From NCBI GenBank assembly GCA_965140365.1, contig OZ223196.1: 64,000 bases of DNA; one strand, written 5' to 3'. The translations under genes were made by a program, and so were the position numbers. Of this stretch, positions 53,163 to 62,248 are shown piece by piece (position 1 is the stretch's first letter; each line of letters opens with the position of its first letter). Below the pieces are notes generated by a model. That model worked only from the letters and a program-made list of their open reading frames with translations, was not told where the DNA came from and did not search any database. This DNA is from Hydrogenovibrio sp965140365. Lineage in GTDB: Bacteria; Pseudomonadota; Gammaproteobacteria; Thiomicrospirales; Thiomicrospiraceae.

Positions 53163-56100
53163 ATGAATCGCATCGCCCAATTTTTTCTCACCCAACGTAT
53201 GCTGGTGGTGTTGCTGATTTTCGGCATCGTCTCCGGCGGCTGGATGGCGTTCCAAAAAACGCCGATTGACGCCTTCCCGGATGTTTCGCCGGTGCAGGTA
53301 AAAATCATTCTGAAAGCGCCCGGCATGACCCCGAATGAAGTGGAGCAACGCATCATTGCACCGCTGGAAATGGAATTGCTCGGCATTCCAAACCAAACCA
53401 GTCTGCGCTCGCTGGCCAAATACGCCATTGCCGACATCACATTGGACTTCGAAGAAGGCACCGATGTTTACTGGGCCCGTCAACAAGTGGCAGAACGACT
53501 CGGCAATGTGGATTTGCCCTCCGGTGTATCGGGCGGGATATCGCCCTTGTCGACCCCATTGAGTGACGTCTTTATGTTCACCATCGACGGCGACACCCTC
53601 AACAACCAGGAAAAACGCGGCCTGTTGGACTGGGTTATTCGCCCCGCCCTGCGTTCTGTACCTGGCGTGGCGGATGTCAATGCACTGGGTGGTTTCGTCA
53701 AGGTGTTCAGCGTACAACCCAATTTTGAAAAACTGCAAGCCTATGAAATCACGCTTTCCGAATTGGCCGATGCCGTACGCCAAAACAACCAGAACGATGG
53801 TGCCGGTCGCCTGAATCAAGGAGAAGAAGTTTTGTTGGTGCGCACCGAAGGCAACCTGACGTCGGTGGAAGACATCGAAAACATCGTCGTTTCGCACCAA
53901 AACGATGTGTCGGTCACGGTCAAAGACCTTGCCGATGTTAAAATCGATTCCTTGTATCGCAACGGTGCCGTCACCACCAATGGCGAAAGCGAAGCGGTTC
54001 AAGGTTTGGTCATCGCCCTGCGCGGTGCCAATGCCAAAGAAGTCATTCGAGGCGTGACAGAACGCCTTGAAGAACTGAAGTCGGCCTTGCCCCATGGCAT
54101 CAGTATCAATCCATTCTACAGCCGGAGTGCTTTGGTAGACCGCGCCATTTACACCGTTTCCAAAGCCTTAGTGGAAGCGGTCGTCCTTGTCGTATTGGTT
54201 CTGCTGTTATTCCTCGGCAACTTGCGCGCGGCCATCACGGTGGCGCTGATTTTACCGCTATCGGCATTGATGACGTTTATCTTAATGAACCTGTACGGTT
54301 TGTCGGCGAACCTGATGTCATTGGGGGGGCTGGCCATTGCCGTGGGGATGCTGGTGGATGCCGCCGTGGTGGTGGTGGAAAACATCGTCACCACCCAGGA
54401 AAAAGACCGCGCCGGCTTGCCGAAGCTGCATCTAATTTACCGCGCCTTGCAGGAAGTGATGGTGCCGGTGGTGTCCGGAATTCTAATCATCATGACCGTT
54501 TTCCTGCCATTACTGACACTGGAAGGCCTGGAAGGCAAACTGTTCGTGCCGGTGGCCCTGACGATTATCTTCGCGCTCGGCAGTTCCTTGCTGCTTTCCT
54601 TAACGGTCATCCCAACACTCGCTTCGTTTATTTTGGGTAAACCCTCCCATAAAGAGCCTTGGTTGATTCGCAAACTGACACAAGTCTATCGCCCGGCTCT
54701 AACGTGGAGCCTGGCCCACGATAAACTGGTCATCGGCCTGGCTGTCGGCGCTCTGGCATTCGCCGGGTTTGTTTATACCCAAGTCGGGAAAACCTTTATG
54801 CCGCAGATGGACGAAGGCAACATTATTCTGCAAATTGAAAAGATTCCGTCCATCGGCTTAAAAGAAACGGTGCGGATGGATTTGCGCATCCAGAAAAAAT
54901 TGATGGCCGAAGTGCCGGAAATCACCCGTATCGTCGCCCGTGTCGGTTCAGATGAACTGGGCTTGGATCCGATGAGCTTGAACGACACCGACACCTTCAT
55001 GGTCCTGAAGCCGAAAGACGAGTGGCGCATGGACACCAAAGAAGAATTGATCGACGCCATTCGTACGGTGATGGAACAGCAATTCCCGGGCATTAATTTC
55101 GCCTTTACCCAGCCAATTCAAATGCGGGTGGACGAAATGCTGACCGGCGCACGGGGGGACATCGCCATCAAGATTTTCGGCGAATCGCAGGGCACTCTGA
55201 ATCAACTGGCCGATACCTTAGTGGAGCGCGTCAAAACCCTACCGGGCGCGGTGGACGTTTACACGCCGCGTAACGAAGGATCGCGTTATCTGCAACTGAA
55301 AGTGAATCGTTTGATGGCCGGACGTTTAGGCTTGACCGTCTCCGATGTCGAAGAATTGCTCCGCACTCAGGTCGAGGGACTGCCGGTCGGCATCATTTAC
55401 GAAGGCATTCGTCAGACGCCGCTCATTATCCGTGGCCCGGAATCGACCAAGCAATCGAAAATCGAAATGCTGCAACAACCCATCAGCCTGTCCGACGGGC
55501 GTACCGTGCTTTTGAATCAATTGGTCGACGCCGAGGAAATTTCCGGGCCGGTTTCGGTGAGCCGTGAACAAGGTAAACGCTACGCGACGGTGATCGCTAA
55601 TGTCTCAGGCCGCGATTTGGTGAGCTTCGTGGAAGACGCCAAATTGGAAGCGACGGCCATGAACGTCCCGGCCGGCTATTACTTCGAGTGGGGCGGTCAG
55701 TTCGAGAACCAACAACGCGCAGCCGCCAAACTCGGCGTGGTGGTGCCCATCGCACTGGTGCTGATTTTCATTATTTTGTTCAGTACCTTCCAATCGATGA
55801 CGCAGGCGCTGATGGTACTGGTCAACATTCCATTCGCGCTGATCGGCGGCATCCTGGCGCTGTGGTTCACCGGCGAATACCTATCGGTTCCGGCGTCGGT
55901 CGGATTCATCGCCCTGCTCGGCATCGCCGTCTTGAACGGCGTGGTGATGATCAGTTACTTCAACCAATTGATTGCCAACGGTTTGGCCATCTCCGAGGCG
56001 GTGGTGGAAGGCGCCTTGCGACGCCTGCGCCCGGTTCTGATGACCGCCTCCATCGCCGCGCTGGGATTGGTGCCGCTGGTACTCGCGACCGGCCCTGGCT

Positions 56101-56246
56101 CGGAAATTCAGCGCCCCTTGGCCATCGTGGTCATCGGCGGCTTGATGACATCCACTCTGTTGACCCTGATGATTCTGCCAATCATCTATCGCCGATTCGG
56201 TTTGGGGTCACTTGATATAAAACCGGCCAAGGAGGTGACGGAATGA
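53163..56246 (+). CDS. Heavy-metal RND efflux pump (CusA/CzcA family)
   Basis: The 1027-residue protein has 12 transmembrane helices and two large periplasmic loops. Family signatures include KTPIDAFPDVSPVQVKI near the start and VGMLVDAAVVVVENI in helix 4 with Asp399, part of the proton relay. The helix 4 context is closer to CusA-like (VDAA) than to CzcA (DGAV) members. Substrate, monovalent copper/silver or divalent metal, is open. It is the third gene of the tolC-adaptor-pump-DUF3240 operon, and it overlaps the next gene by 4 bp. Confidence 0.92.
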   Translation: MNRIAQFFLTQRMLVVLLIFGIVSGGWMAFQKTPIDAFPDVSPVQVKIILKAPGMTPNEVEQRIIAPLEMELLGIPNQTSLRSLAKYAIADITLDFEEGTDVYWARQQVAERLGNVDLPSGVSGGISPLSTPLSDVFMFTIDGDTLNNQEKRGLLDWVIRPALRSVPGVADVNALGGFVKVFSVQPNFEKLQAYEITLSELADAVRQNNQNDGAGRLNQGEEVLLVRTEGNLTSVEDIENIVVSHQNDVSVTVKDLADVKIDSLYRNGAVTTNGESEAVQGLVIALRGANAKEVIRGVTERLEELKSALPHGISINPFYSRSALVDRAIYTVSKALVEAVVLVVLVLLLFLGNLRAAITVALILPLSALMTFILMNLYGLSANLMSLGGLAIAVGMLVDAAVVVVENIVTTQEKDRAGLPKLHLIYRALQEVMVPVVSGILIIMTVFLPLLTLEGLEGKLFVPVALTIIFALGSSLLLSLTVIPTLASFILGKPSHKEPWLIRKLTQVYRPALTWSLAHDKLVIGLAVGALAFAGFVYTQVGKTFMPQMDEGNIILQIEKIPSIGLKETVRMDLRIQKKLMAEVPEITRIVARVGSDELGLDPMSLNDTDTFMVLKPKDEWRMDTKEELIDAIRTVMEQQFPGINFAFTQPIQMRVDEMLTGARGDIAIKIFGESQGTLNQLADTLVERVKTLPGAVDVYTPRNEGSRYLQLKVNRLMAGRLGLTVSDVEELLRTQVEGLPVGIIYEGIRQTPLIIRGPESTKQSKIEMLQQPISLSDGRTVLLNQLVDAEEISGPVSVSREQGKRYATVIANVSGRDLVSFVEDAKLEATAMNVPAGYYFEWGGQFENQQRAAAKLGVVVPIALVLIFIILFSTFQSMTQALMVLVNIPFALIGGILALWFTGEYLSVPASVGFIALLGIAVLNGVVMISYFNQLIANGLAISEAVVEGALRRLRPVLMTASIAALGLVPLVLATGPGSEIQRPLAIVVIGGLMTSTLLTLMILPIIYRRFGLGSLDIKPAKEVTE

Positions 56247-56563
56247 ACACCATGACTCATGCACAGGACGCCGTGCGCCTGCAATTGATCATCGACCACA
56301 AATGGCACCATGATTTGACGGATCAATTACTGACCTATAATCCGGCGGTGCCGTTTCACCTGTATGAAGTGAATTCCTATCACCAGCAGCAAACCTTGCA
56401 GGGTACCCACGAAAAGGTCTCCGGTTATCAGCTGAAAATGGTGCTGGACATCCAAACCACCTTGGCCGATTATCCGAGTGTTTTACAGCACTTGAAAGAA
56501 GCGGTGCCCAAGGTCAAACTGCGCTATGAAGTCATTCCATGCCATGCGCGGGGATTGATTTAA
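56243..56563 (+). CDS. DUF3240-like PII-fold protein of the metal efflux operon
   Basis: The 106-residue cytoplasmic protein resembles DUF3240, a PII-like family commonly found at the end of heavy-metal RND operons. It begins with a variable stretch, then LQLIIDHKWHHDLTDQLL, where the His residues could bind metal, and ends with LRYEVIPCHARGLI with a Cys-x-His. It may sense the metal or regulate the pump. The ATGA overlap with the pump gene supports coexpression. Confidence 0.75.
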   Translation: MNTMTHAQDAVRLQLIIDHKWHHDLTDQLLTYNPAVPFHLYEVNSYHQQQTLQGTHEKVSGYQLKMVLDIQTTLADYPSVLQHLKEAVPKVKLRYEVIPCHARGLI

Positions 56564-56755
56564 GTTCTCTGAAAAATGCCCAGGCCTCTATATTTTTTTG
56601 GCTAGGGGCATTTTCCACCCAATGCTGCTCTCTGTTTTCGCCTTTCCGCGGTGGCATCTTCATAAGGTTTTCAGACTTTCCAGTTGTGTTTATTCGTCGA
56701 GATTCGGATAATACCTCACAATTGAACAAAAAATTCATCGTTGAAGGATACCATC

Positions 56756-57322
56756 ATGCGTCACTTACTGATTCCATTCGTGTTTATATTCAGCGCATTA
56801 GGCGTTTCCGCCCAGGCCTGGGCGGATGAATACCGCGAAACCGTCGATATGTTCCGTGAGGCCAAAGCACCGCAGCCTTACTTCAAGAGCGCCTATGGTT
56901 ATGCGGTTTTCCCAACCATCGGCAAAGGCGGTTTTATCGTGGGCGGTGCCTACGGCGAGGGACGTGTATACCAACACCATAAATACATGGGCACCACCAG
57001 CATGGCACAAGCCTCCGTCGGCTTCCAACTGGGCGGACAAGCCTATAGCCAGATCATCTTTTTTGAAGATCAGCGCGCCTATGACGAATTCACCAGTGGC
57101 AACTTTGAATTCAGTGCCCAAGCGACCGTTGTCGCCATTACAGCGGGGGCTTCGGCCGAAGCCGGCACAAAAGGCACCGGCGCCTCCGTCAGCGGCGGGC
57201 AAAACAACGCCCGCACCTCCGCTGACTATTATCGCGGCATGGCGACCTTCATCATCGCTAAAGGCGGCCTGATGTATGAAGCCTCGCTGGCCGGACAAAA
57301 ATTTACCTTTACGCCGAAATAG
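56756..57322 (+). CDS. Exported SYLF (YSC84-like) lipid-binding domain protein
   Basis: The 188-residue precursor starts at 56756 behind GAAGGA. The signal peptide ends near AWA-DE. The mature part is a SYLF domain: YAVFPTIGKGGFIVGGAYGEGRVY, then VGFQLGGQAYSQIIFFED, and a Gly/Ala/Ser-rich centre. Such domains bind lipids; bacterial members are periplasmic or envelope proteins. A CCAGGCCTGG copy lies across the signal-peptide end (56812). The lipoprotein gene starts 8 bp after its stop. Confidence 0.85.
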   Translation: MRHLLIPFVFIFSALGVSAQAWADEYRETVDMFREAKAPQPYFKSAYGYAVFPTIGKGGFIVGGAYGEGRVYQHHKYMGTTSMAQASVGFQLGGQAYSQIIFFEDQRAYDEFTSGNFEFSAQATVVAITAGASAEAGTKGTGASVSGGQNNARTSADYYRGMATFIIAKGGLMYEASLAGQKFTFTPK

Positions 57323-57329
57323 GATTTGA

Positions 57330-58349
57330 ATGGGCCACCGCTCAAGCTACGCTTCTCTTTTCATCTTAGCCAGCGCGCTGCTATTGAGCGCCTGCTCAAC
57401 ACCGTCACCCAAACCGGAAGCACCGGTACCGCCGTTGACGACACTGTATGACTATCAACTCATCGACAGCACCAGCGGACAGCCCATTTCGCTTCAGGCT
57501 TTGGTGGCGTCTTTGAAAGACATGGATGTGGTCTTTATCGGCGAACTCCACGGCAACCAGGCTTCGCATCTGCTGGAAGCGCAATTGCAGGCGAAGCTCT
57601 ATCAGCAGCGTCCGAATCAGGTGGTCTCACTGGAACAGTTCAACCGCGATCAGCAAGTGGTGCTAAACCGTTATCTGGACGGTGAGATCGGTGAAAAGAC
57701 TTTGATTGAAGACGCACCGGCCTGGTCAAATTACGCTGGCAGTTATCGGCCGATCATTGAGTTCGCCAAACAGCATTTTCTGCCGGTCATCGCCGCCAAC
57801 GCACCCGCTCAAACGGTGCGCTGCGTGGGACGACAAGGCCAAGCCTATCTCCCCAAACTGACCCAGGATGAACGCCAACAAGTGGCCCAGGAAACGTTTT
57901 ACAGCGACCCGGCCTATGCCGATAAGTTCGCTGAGTTTATGGCGAAATCCCGGCATGGACAATCCGATCAACCGACCGCCGCGCCGGAAAGCAATCCGGC
58001 GTATCTAGCGCAGTTGGTGCGTGACAACACCATGGCCGAATCGATTTTCAAGGCACTGAAGCGATACCCTGAAGCCCAAATTGTGCATTTAAACGGCGCT
58101 TTTCACAGCGACAACTTCCTCGGCACGGTCTCCGCATTGAAGCATTTGAACCCCACATTAAAAATCGCCGTTATCAGTCCGGTCGTGGTGGATGACCCGC
58201 AAACACCCAGTTTTAACCAAGCGGATTTAGCGAAAGGCAATGCCATTTATTTGATTCAGGCACAACCGCAGGATTATGTGCAAGCCGCCAAACGCCGTGC
58301 CGCGTTCAAAAAGATGTTCGACAAAGCCGATGCCAAACCTTGCCGCTAG
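57330..58349 (+). CDS. ChaN-family lipoprotein
   Basis: The 339-residue precursor has a lipobox LLLSACS (Cys22). The ChaN domain follows: VVFIGELHGNQASHLLEAQL near residue 75, LEQFNRDQQ, a ring of His and Tyr residues, and VHLNGAFHSDNFLG near the end. In Campylobacter ChaN binds two haems and is linked to iron uptake; the TIKI/Erx-like fold can also be a peptidase. Probably cotranscribed with the SYLF gene. Confidence 0.85.
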   Translation: MGHRSSYASLFILASALLLSACSTPSPKPEAPVPPLTTLYDYQLIDSTSGQPISLQALVASLKDMDVVFIGELHGNQASHLLEAQLQAKLYQQRPNQVVSLEQFNRDQQVVLNRYLDGEIGEKTLIEDAPAWSNYAGSYRPIIEFAKQHFLPVIAANAPAQTVRCVGRQGQAYLPKLTQDERQQVAQETFYSDPAYADKFAEFMAKSRHGQSDQPTAAPESNPAYLAQLVRDNTMAESIFKALKRYPEAQIVHLNGAFHSDNFLGTVSALKHLNPTLKIAVISPVVVDDPQTPSFNQADLAKGNAIYLIQAQPQDYVQAAKRRAAFKKMFDKADAKPCR

Positions 58350-58650
58350 GCTAGGTGCTCATTTCGCCTAAGGTTTCACATGAAACCCAATTTGGAGAGA
58401 GCTTTGAAAAACACCCAGGCCTAGTCTGTTTTTAGCTCGAATGTTTCACAAATTTGCACCGACCATTTGCCCCAAATCCACCGTCCGAACCGGATTTTTT
58501 CGACTTTTTGATTCCTTAAAAAATCAGTGACTTAACCCCATAAAAACGGCCCAACCTTAAGCGCTACAAAAAAATGCGATTTGTGGTAAAATTGCTTGGC
58601 TAATTTTGCACCTTAACCCCATAAAAACAACAATGTGAAGATACTCATTT
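58350..58650. other. gyrB upstream region with direct repeats
   Basis: No gene is supportable in these 301 bp. There is a 9/10 copy of the decamer (CCAGGCCTAG, 58415-58424). The 17-mer CTTAACCCCATAAAAAC occurs twice (58531-58547 and 58612-58628). TAAAAT at about 58587 is a possible -10 element. The downstream repeat lies within the gyrB leader, 22 bp before the start codon. Confidence 0.5.
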
Positions 58651-61095
58651 ATGACTCAAGAAGCTGAAAATCCGATTCAACCAGAATACGATTCTTCCTC
58701 GATTAAAGTCCTGAAAGGACTGGATGCAGTTCGTAAGCGCCCGGGGATGTATATCGGTGACACAGACGATGGAACCGGTCTGCACCATATGGTTTTCGAG
58801 GTGGTCGATAACGGGATCGATGAAGCCCTCGCCGGCCACTGCGACAAAGTCATTGTCACCATCCATACCGACGGTTCGGTTTCCGTTACCGATAACGGAC
58901 GCGGTATTCCGGTCGGCCTTCACGAAGAAGAAGGCGTTTCAGCAGCGGAAGTCATTATGACGGTTCTGCACGCCGGGGGTAAATTCGACGATAACTCCTA
59001 CAAGGTCTCCGGTGGGTTGCACGGGGTTGGGGTCTCCGTGGTCAACGCCCTGTCCGAAGAGTTACACTTGACCATCAAGCGTGAAGGCCATGTCTGGAAA
59101 CAAACCTACCGTCACGGGGTACCGGACGCACCGCTTGAAGCGGTTGAAGAGACTGAAGAAACCGGTACGGAAATTCGCTTTCTTCCGAGCAAAGAAACCT
59201 TCACCAACAAAACCGAATTCAGTTTCGACTATTTGTTGAAGCGCCTGCGCGAACTCTCATTCCTCAACTCAGGTGTCCACATCGAGTTGATCGACAAGCG
59301 CGATGACCGTCATGAAGTCTTTGAATTCGACGGTGGTATTCGTGCGTTTGTGGATTACATCAATACCAACAAAACACCGATCAACGAGAAAGTATTCTAC
59401 TTTTCCACCGTAAAAGACGACATTACAGTGGAAGTGGCCATGCAATGGTCCGAAGCCTATCAGGAAGCCATTTACTGCTTTACCAACAACATTCCTCAGC
59501 GCGACGGCGGGACACATATGTCCGGCTTCCGTGCCGCTTTGACGCGGACATTGAACCAATACGCGGAAAAAGAAGGGCTAACCAAAAAATACAAAATGAG
59601 CGTTTCCGGCGATGACGCCCGTGAAGGTTTGGCGGCCGTTATCTCCGTCAAAGTACCGGACCCGAAATTCTCGTCACAGACCAAAGATAAACTGGTGTCT
59701 TCCGAAGTGAAGTCCGCCGTGGAAACCGCTATGAACGAAAAATTAGCGGAATTCCTGTTGGAAAACCCGAAAGACGCCCAATCGGTCTTCGCCAAAATCG
59801 TCGATGCCGCCCGTGCCCGTGAAGCGGCGCGTAAAGCCCGTGAAATGACTCGTCGTAAAGGCGCTTTGGACATCGCCGGCCTACCCGGCAAGTTGGCCGA
59901 TTGCCAGGAAAAAGATCCGGCCAAATCCGAATTGTACCTGGTGGAGGGTGACTCCGCCGGTGGCTCGGCCAAGCAAGGGCGCGATCGACGCACCCAAGCC
60001 ATTTTGCCGTTGAAAGGAAAAATCCTCAACGTCGAAAAAGCCCGCTTTGATAAGATGCTGGCCTCCGCCGAAGTCGGTACCCTGATCACCGCTCTCGGTT
60101 GCGGTATCGGTCACGAAGAATACAACCCGGACAAACTGCGTTACCATCGCATTATCATCATGACGGATGCCGACGTGGACGGCTCTCACATTCGTACTTT
60201 GCTGTTGACCTTCTTCTATCGTCAAATGCCGGAATTGGTCGAACGTGGTTACATTTACATTGCCCAACCGCCACTTTACAAAGTGAAAAAAGGCAAGCAA
60301 GAAGCCTATTTGAAAGACGATGCCGAACTGGAAAACTACCTGCTTCAGTCCGCGTTGAACGACGCGGCACTGTACACGGCCCAGGACGCACCGGTCATCC
60401 AAGGCGTGGCGCTTGAAAACCTCGCCAAAAACTTCTTGCAGAGCAACCGCATCATTGACCGTTTAGCGAGACGTTTCAGCAAAACGTTCCTGGAGCTGAT
60501 GCTGGACCTGGAAGCAGTCGAGGTCAGCCTGTTGGACGACCATGCCGCTTGCGAGAAGTGGGTGGCCGCAGCCCTGCCACGTTTAAGAGCGATTGGCGAG
60601 AACCAAAAGGTCGAATACCAACTACAGGTCGAACCGGCTTTACAGGGCGAAACAAAATTTCAAATCAGACTGCAACAACGTGAGCACGGCACACTGAGTT
60701 CGCAAGTCTATGACGAAGACTTCTTTGCTGCGGCGGAATATGAACAAATTGCAAACGTTGCCACTGAACTAAAAGGGCTACTGAGCGATTCGGCTTATAT
60801 CCAACGCGGTGAAAAACAAGAAGCGGTTTCACACTTCAAAGATGCCATGGACTGGCTACTCGCTGAGGCAAAACGTGGCCAAAGCATTCAACGTTACAAA
60901 GGTTTGGGTGAAATGAACCCCGAACAGCTATGGGAAACCACGATGAATGCCGAGGCTCGACGCCTTTTGCAAGTGACAATTTCTGATGCGATCCAGGCTG
61001 ACCAGGTATTTACCACCTTAATGGGGGACGAAGTGGAACCCCGACGTGAGTTCATCGAATCCAATGCCCTTCAGGCAGAAAATATCGACGTATAA
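58651..61095 (+). CDS. gyrB: DNA gyrase subunit B
   Basis: The 814-residue ATPase subunit of gyrase has a GHKL domain (VLKGLDAVRKRPGMYIGDT, DNGRGIPVGLH, GGLHGVGVSVVNALS), a transducer domain and a TOPRIM domain (YLVEGDSAGGSAKQGRDR, PLKGKILNVEKA, MTDADVDGSHIR), plus an insertion typical of gammaproteobacterial GyrB before the C-terminal GLGEMNPEQLWETTM. It is transcribed alone, separated from recF by 11 kb of accessory genes. Confidence 0.98.
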   Translation: MTQEAENPIQPEYDSSSIKVLKGLDAVRKRPGMYIGDTDDGTGLHHMVFEVVDNGIDEALAGHCDKVIVTIHTDGSVSVTDNGRGIPVGLHEEEGVSAAEVIMTVLHAGGKFDDNSYKVSGGLHGVGVSVVNALSEELHLTIKREGHVWKQTYRHGVPDAPLEAVEETEETGTEIRFLPSKETFTNKTEFSFDYLLKRLRELSFLNSGVHIELIDKRDDRHEVFEFDGGIRAFVDYINTNKTPINEKVFYFSTVKDDITVEVAMQWSEAYQEAIYCFTNNIPQRDGGTHMSGFRAALTRTLNQYAEKEGLTKKYKMSVSGDDAREGLAAVISVKVPDPKFSSQTKDKLVSSEVKSAVETAMNEKLAEFLLENPKDAQSVFAKIVDAARAREAARKAREMTRRKGALDIAGLPGKLADCQEKDPAKSELYLVEGDSAGGSAKQGRDRRTQAILPLKGKILNVEKARFDKMLASAEVGTLITALGCGIGHEEYNPDKLRYHRIIIMTDADVDGSHIRTLLLTFFYRQMPELVERGYIYIAQPPLYKVKKGKQEAYLKDDAELENYLLQSALNDAALYTAQDAPVIQGVALENLAKNFLQSNRIIDRLARRFSKTFLELMLDLEAVEVSLLDDHAACEKWVAAALPRLRAIGENQKVEYQLQVEPALQGETKFQIRLQQREHGTLSSQVYDEDFFAAAEYEQIANVATELKGLLSDSAYIQRGEKQEAVSHFKDAMDWLLAEAKRGQSIQRYKGLGEMNPEQLWETTMNAEARRLLQVTISDAIQADQVFTTLMGDEVEPRREFIESNALQAENIDV

Positions 61096-61213
61096 CGCGA
61101 TTCCGTGAATGTCACAAAACGGTCAAAATTTCATTGTTAACAAAGCGGTATAAATCGCTTTTAATAGCCGAAATTTATTTTTTAAACTTTAGAAAGCCCC
61201 AAAAAAAGGGGTC

Positions 61214-61233
61214 ATTTACACGCCTGTGTAAAT
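61214..61233. promoter_or_regulatory. Perfect 20-bp palindrome upstream of phosphoribulokinase
   Basis: ATTTACACGCCTGTGTAAAT is a perfect inverted repeat, 20 bp before the phosphoribulokinase ATG and next to its ribosome-binding site. It could be a repressor operator or an mRNA hairpin near the ribosome-binding site. It does not contain the usual CbbR T-N11-A pair with LysR spacing that I could confirm. Confidence 0.5.
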
Positions 61234-61252
61234 AAAACAATAGGAGACACAT

Positions 61253-62194
61253 ATGTCAGTAGAGCATCCAATTGTTACAGTGACCGGTTCTTCAGGAGCC
61301 GGAACGTCATTTGTAAAACGCGCTGTGGAAAAAATCTTTGAGCGTGAAAAATTGAATGTGGCGATTGTGGAAGGCGACAGCTACCACAAATACAACCGTG
61401 CCGAAATGAAAGCGAAAGTAGCGGAATCCAAAGAAAATGGTGGGCCGGTTCTAACGCACTTTTCCGAACAAGCCAACGAATTCGGCGAATTGGAAGCGCT
61501 TTTCAAAGAATACAAAGAAAGTGCCACCGGTAAGCGTCGCTACTACATCCACAGTGATGAGGAAGCCGCTGAGCATAACGCTCGTCTAGGAACGGACTTC
61601 TCTTCCGGTGAATTCACCCCTTGGGAGCCGATTCCGGAAGGCACTGACATCTTGTTCTATGAAGGCCTGCACGGCATGGTCAAGCGTATGGACCATGGCC
61701 CAAAAGAAGGCATGCATAATGTCGCACAGTATGTGGATCTCGGGATTGGCGTCGCACCATCCATCAACATCGAATGGATGCAGAAAATCTACCGTGATAC
61801 CTCGGAACGTCCATATTCCGTAGAACAAGTGCGCAACATCATTCTAGAACGTATGCCAGACTACATCGAAACGATTGTTCCACAGTTCCACCGTACACAC
61901 ATCAACTTCCACCGTGTACCGTTGATCGATACGTCCGATCCGTTCTCCACCATCTCGGACGACGCACCAATGGGGCCGGCTCCAGAAGATTCTTTGATTA
62001 TCTGTCACGTTCGCCACCAAGATGTCGATCTGGAAGCCATCAAGGAAAAAATTCCGGGCGCATTCCTACAGAACGACACCACTTTGGTGTGCAACGGTTC
62101 ACATATGGTACAAGCCATGGACCTGATGATGTCCCCAATCATCCACAACTTGATTGAGAAAAAACGTAAAGCCTTGGCGGCACAAAACGGCTAA
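61253..62194 (+). CDS. prk: Phosphoribulokinase
   Basis: The enzyme phosphorylates ribulose 5-phosphate to ribulose 1,5-bisphosphate, the RuBisCO substrate of the Calvin-Benson cycle. The 313-residue length fits the bacterial (class I, octameric) form. The P-loop is GSSGAGTS at residues 12-19, followed by EGDSYHKYNR, and YEGLHGMVK carries the catalytic acid region. TAGGAG precedes the ATG. It lies alone downstream of gyrB, away from any cbb cluster, and ends at a strong terminator. This gene is the clearest sign of autotrophy in the window. Confidence 0.96.
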   Translation: MSVEHPIVTVTGSSGAGTSFVKRAVEKIFEREKLNVAIVEGDSYHKYNRAEMKAKVAESKENGGPVLTHFSEQANEFGELEALFKEYKESATGKRRYYIHSDEEAAEHNARLGTDFSSGEFTPWEPIPEGTDILFYEGLHGMVKRMDHGPKEGMHNVAQYVDLGIGVAPSINIEWMQKIYRDTSERPYSVEQVRNIILERMPDYIETIVPQFHRTHINFHRVPLIDTSDPFSTISDDAPMGPAPEDSLIICHVRHQDVDLEAIKEKIPGAFLQNDTTLVCNGSHMVQAMDLMMSPIIHNLIEKKRKALAAQNG

Positions 62195-62216
62195 GACGTT
62201 CGTTTCATCATCCAAT

Positions 62217-62244
62217 AAAAAACCTGCCTCGTGCAGGTTTTTTT
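62217..62244. terminator. Terminator after phosphoribulokinase
   Basis: The stem CCTGC / GCAGG has a 5-nt loop CTCGT, extended by A/T pairs, and is followed by seven T residues. The A-run on the other side makes it usable by the convergent DUF389 gene too. Confidence 0.85.
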
Positions 62245-62248
62245 ATGT

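Noticed and set aside
58394..58406. GGAGAGAGCTTTG as a third copy of the 162-bp miniature element
   Set aside because: Only the first dozen bases match; the following sequence and the opposite end are absent.
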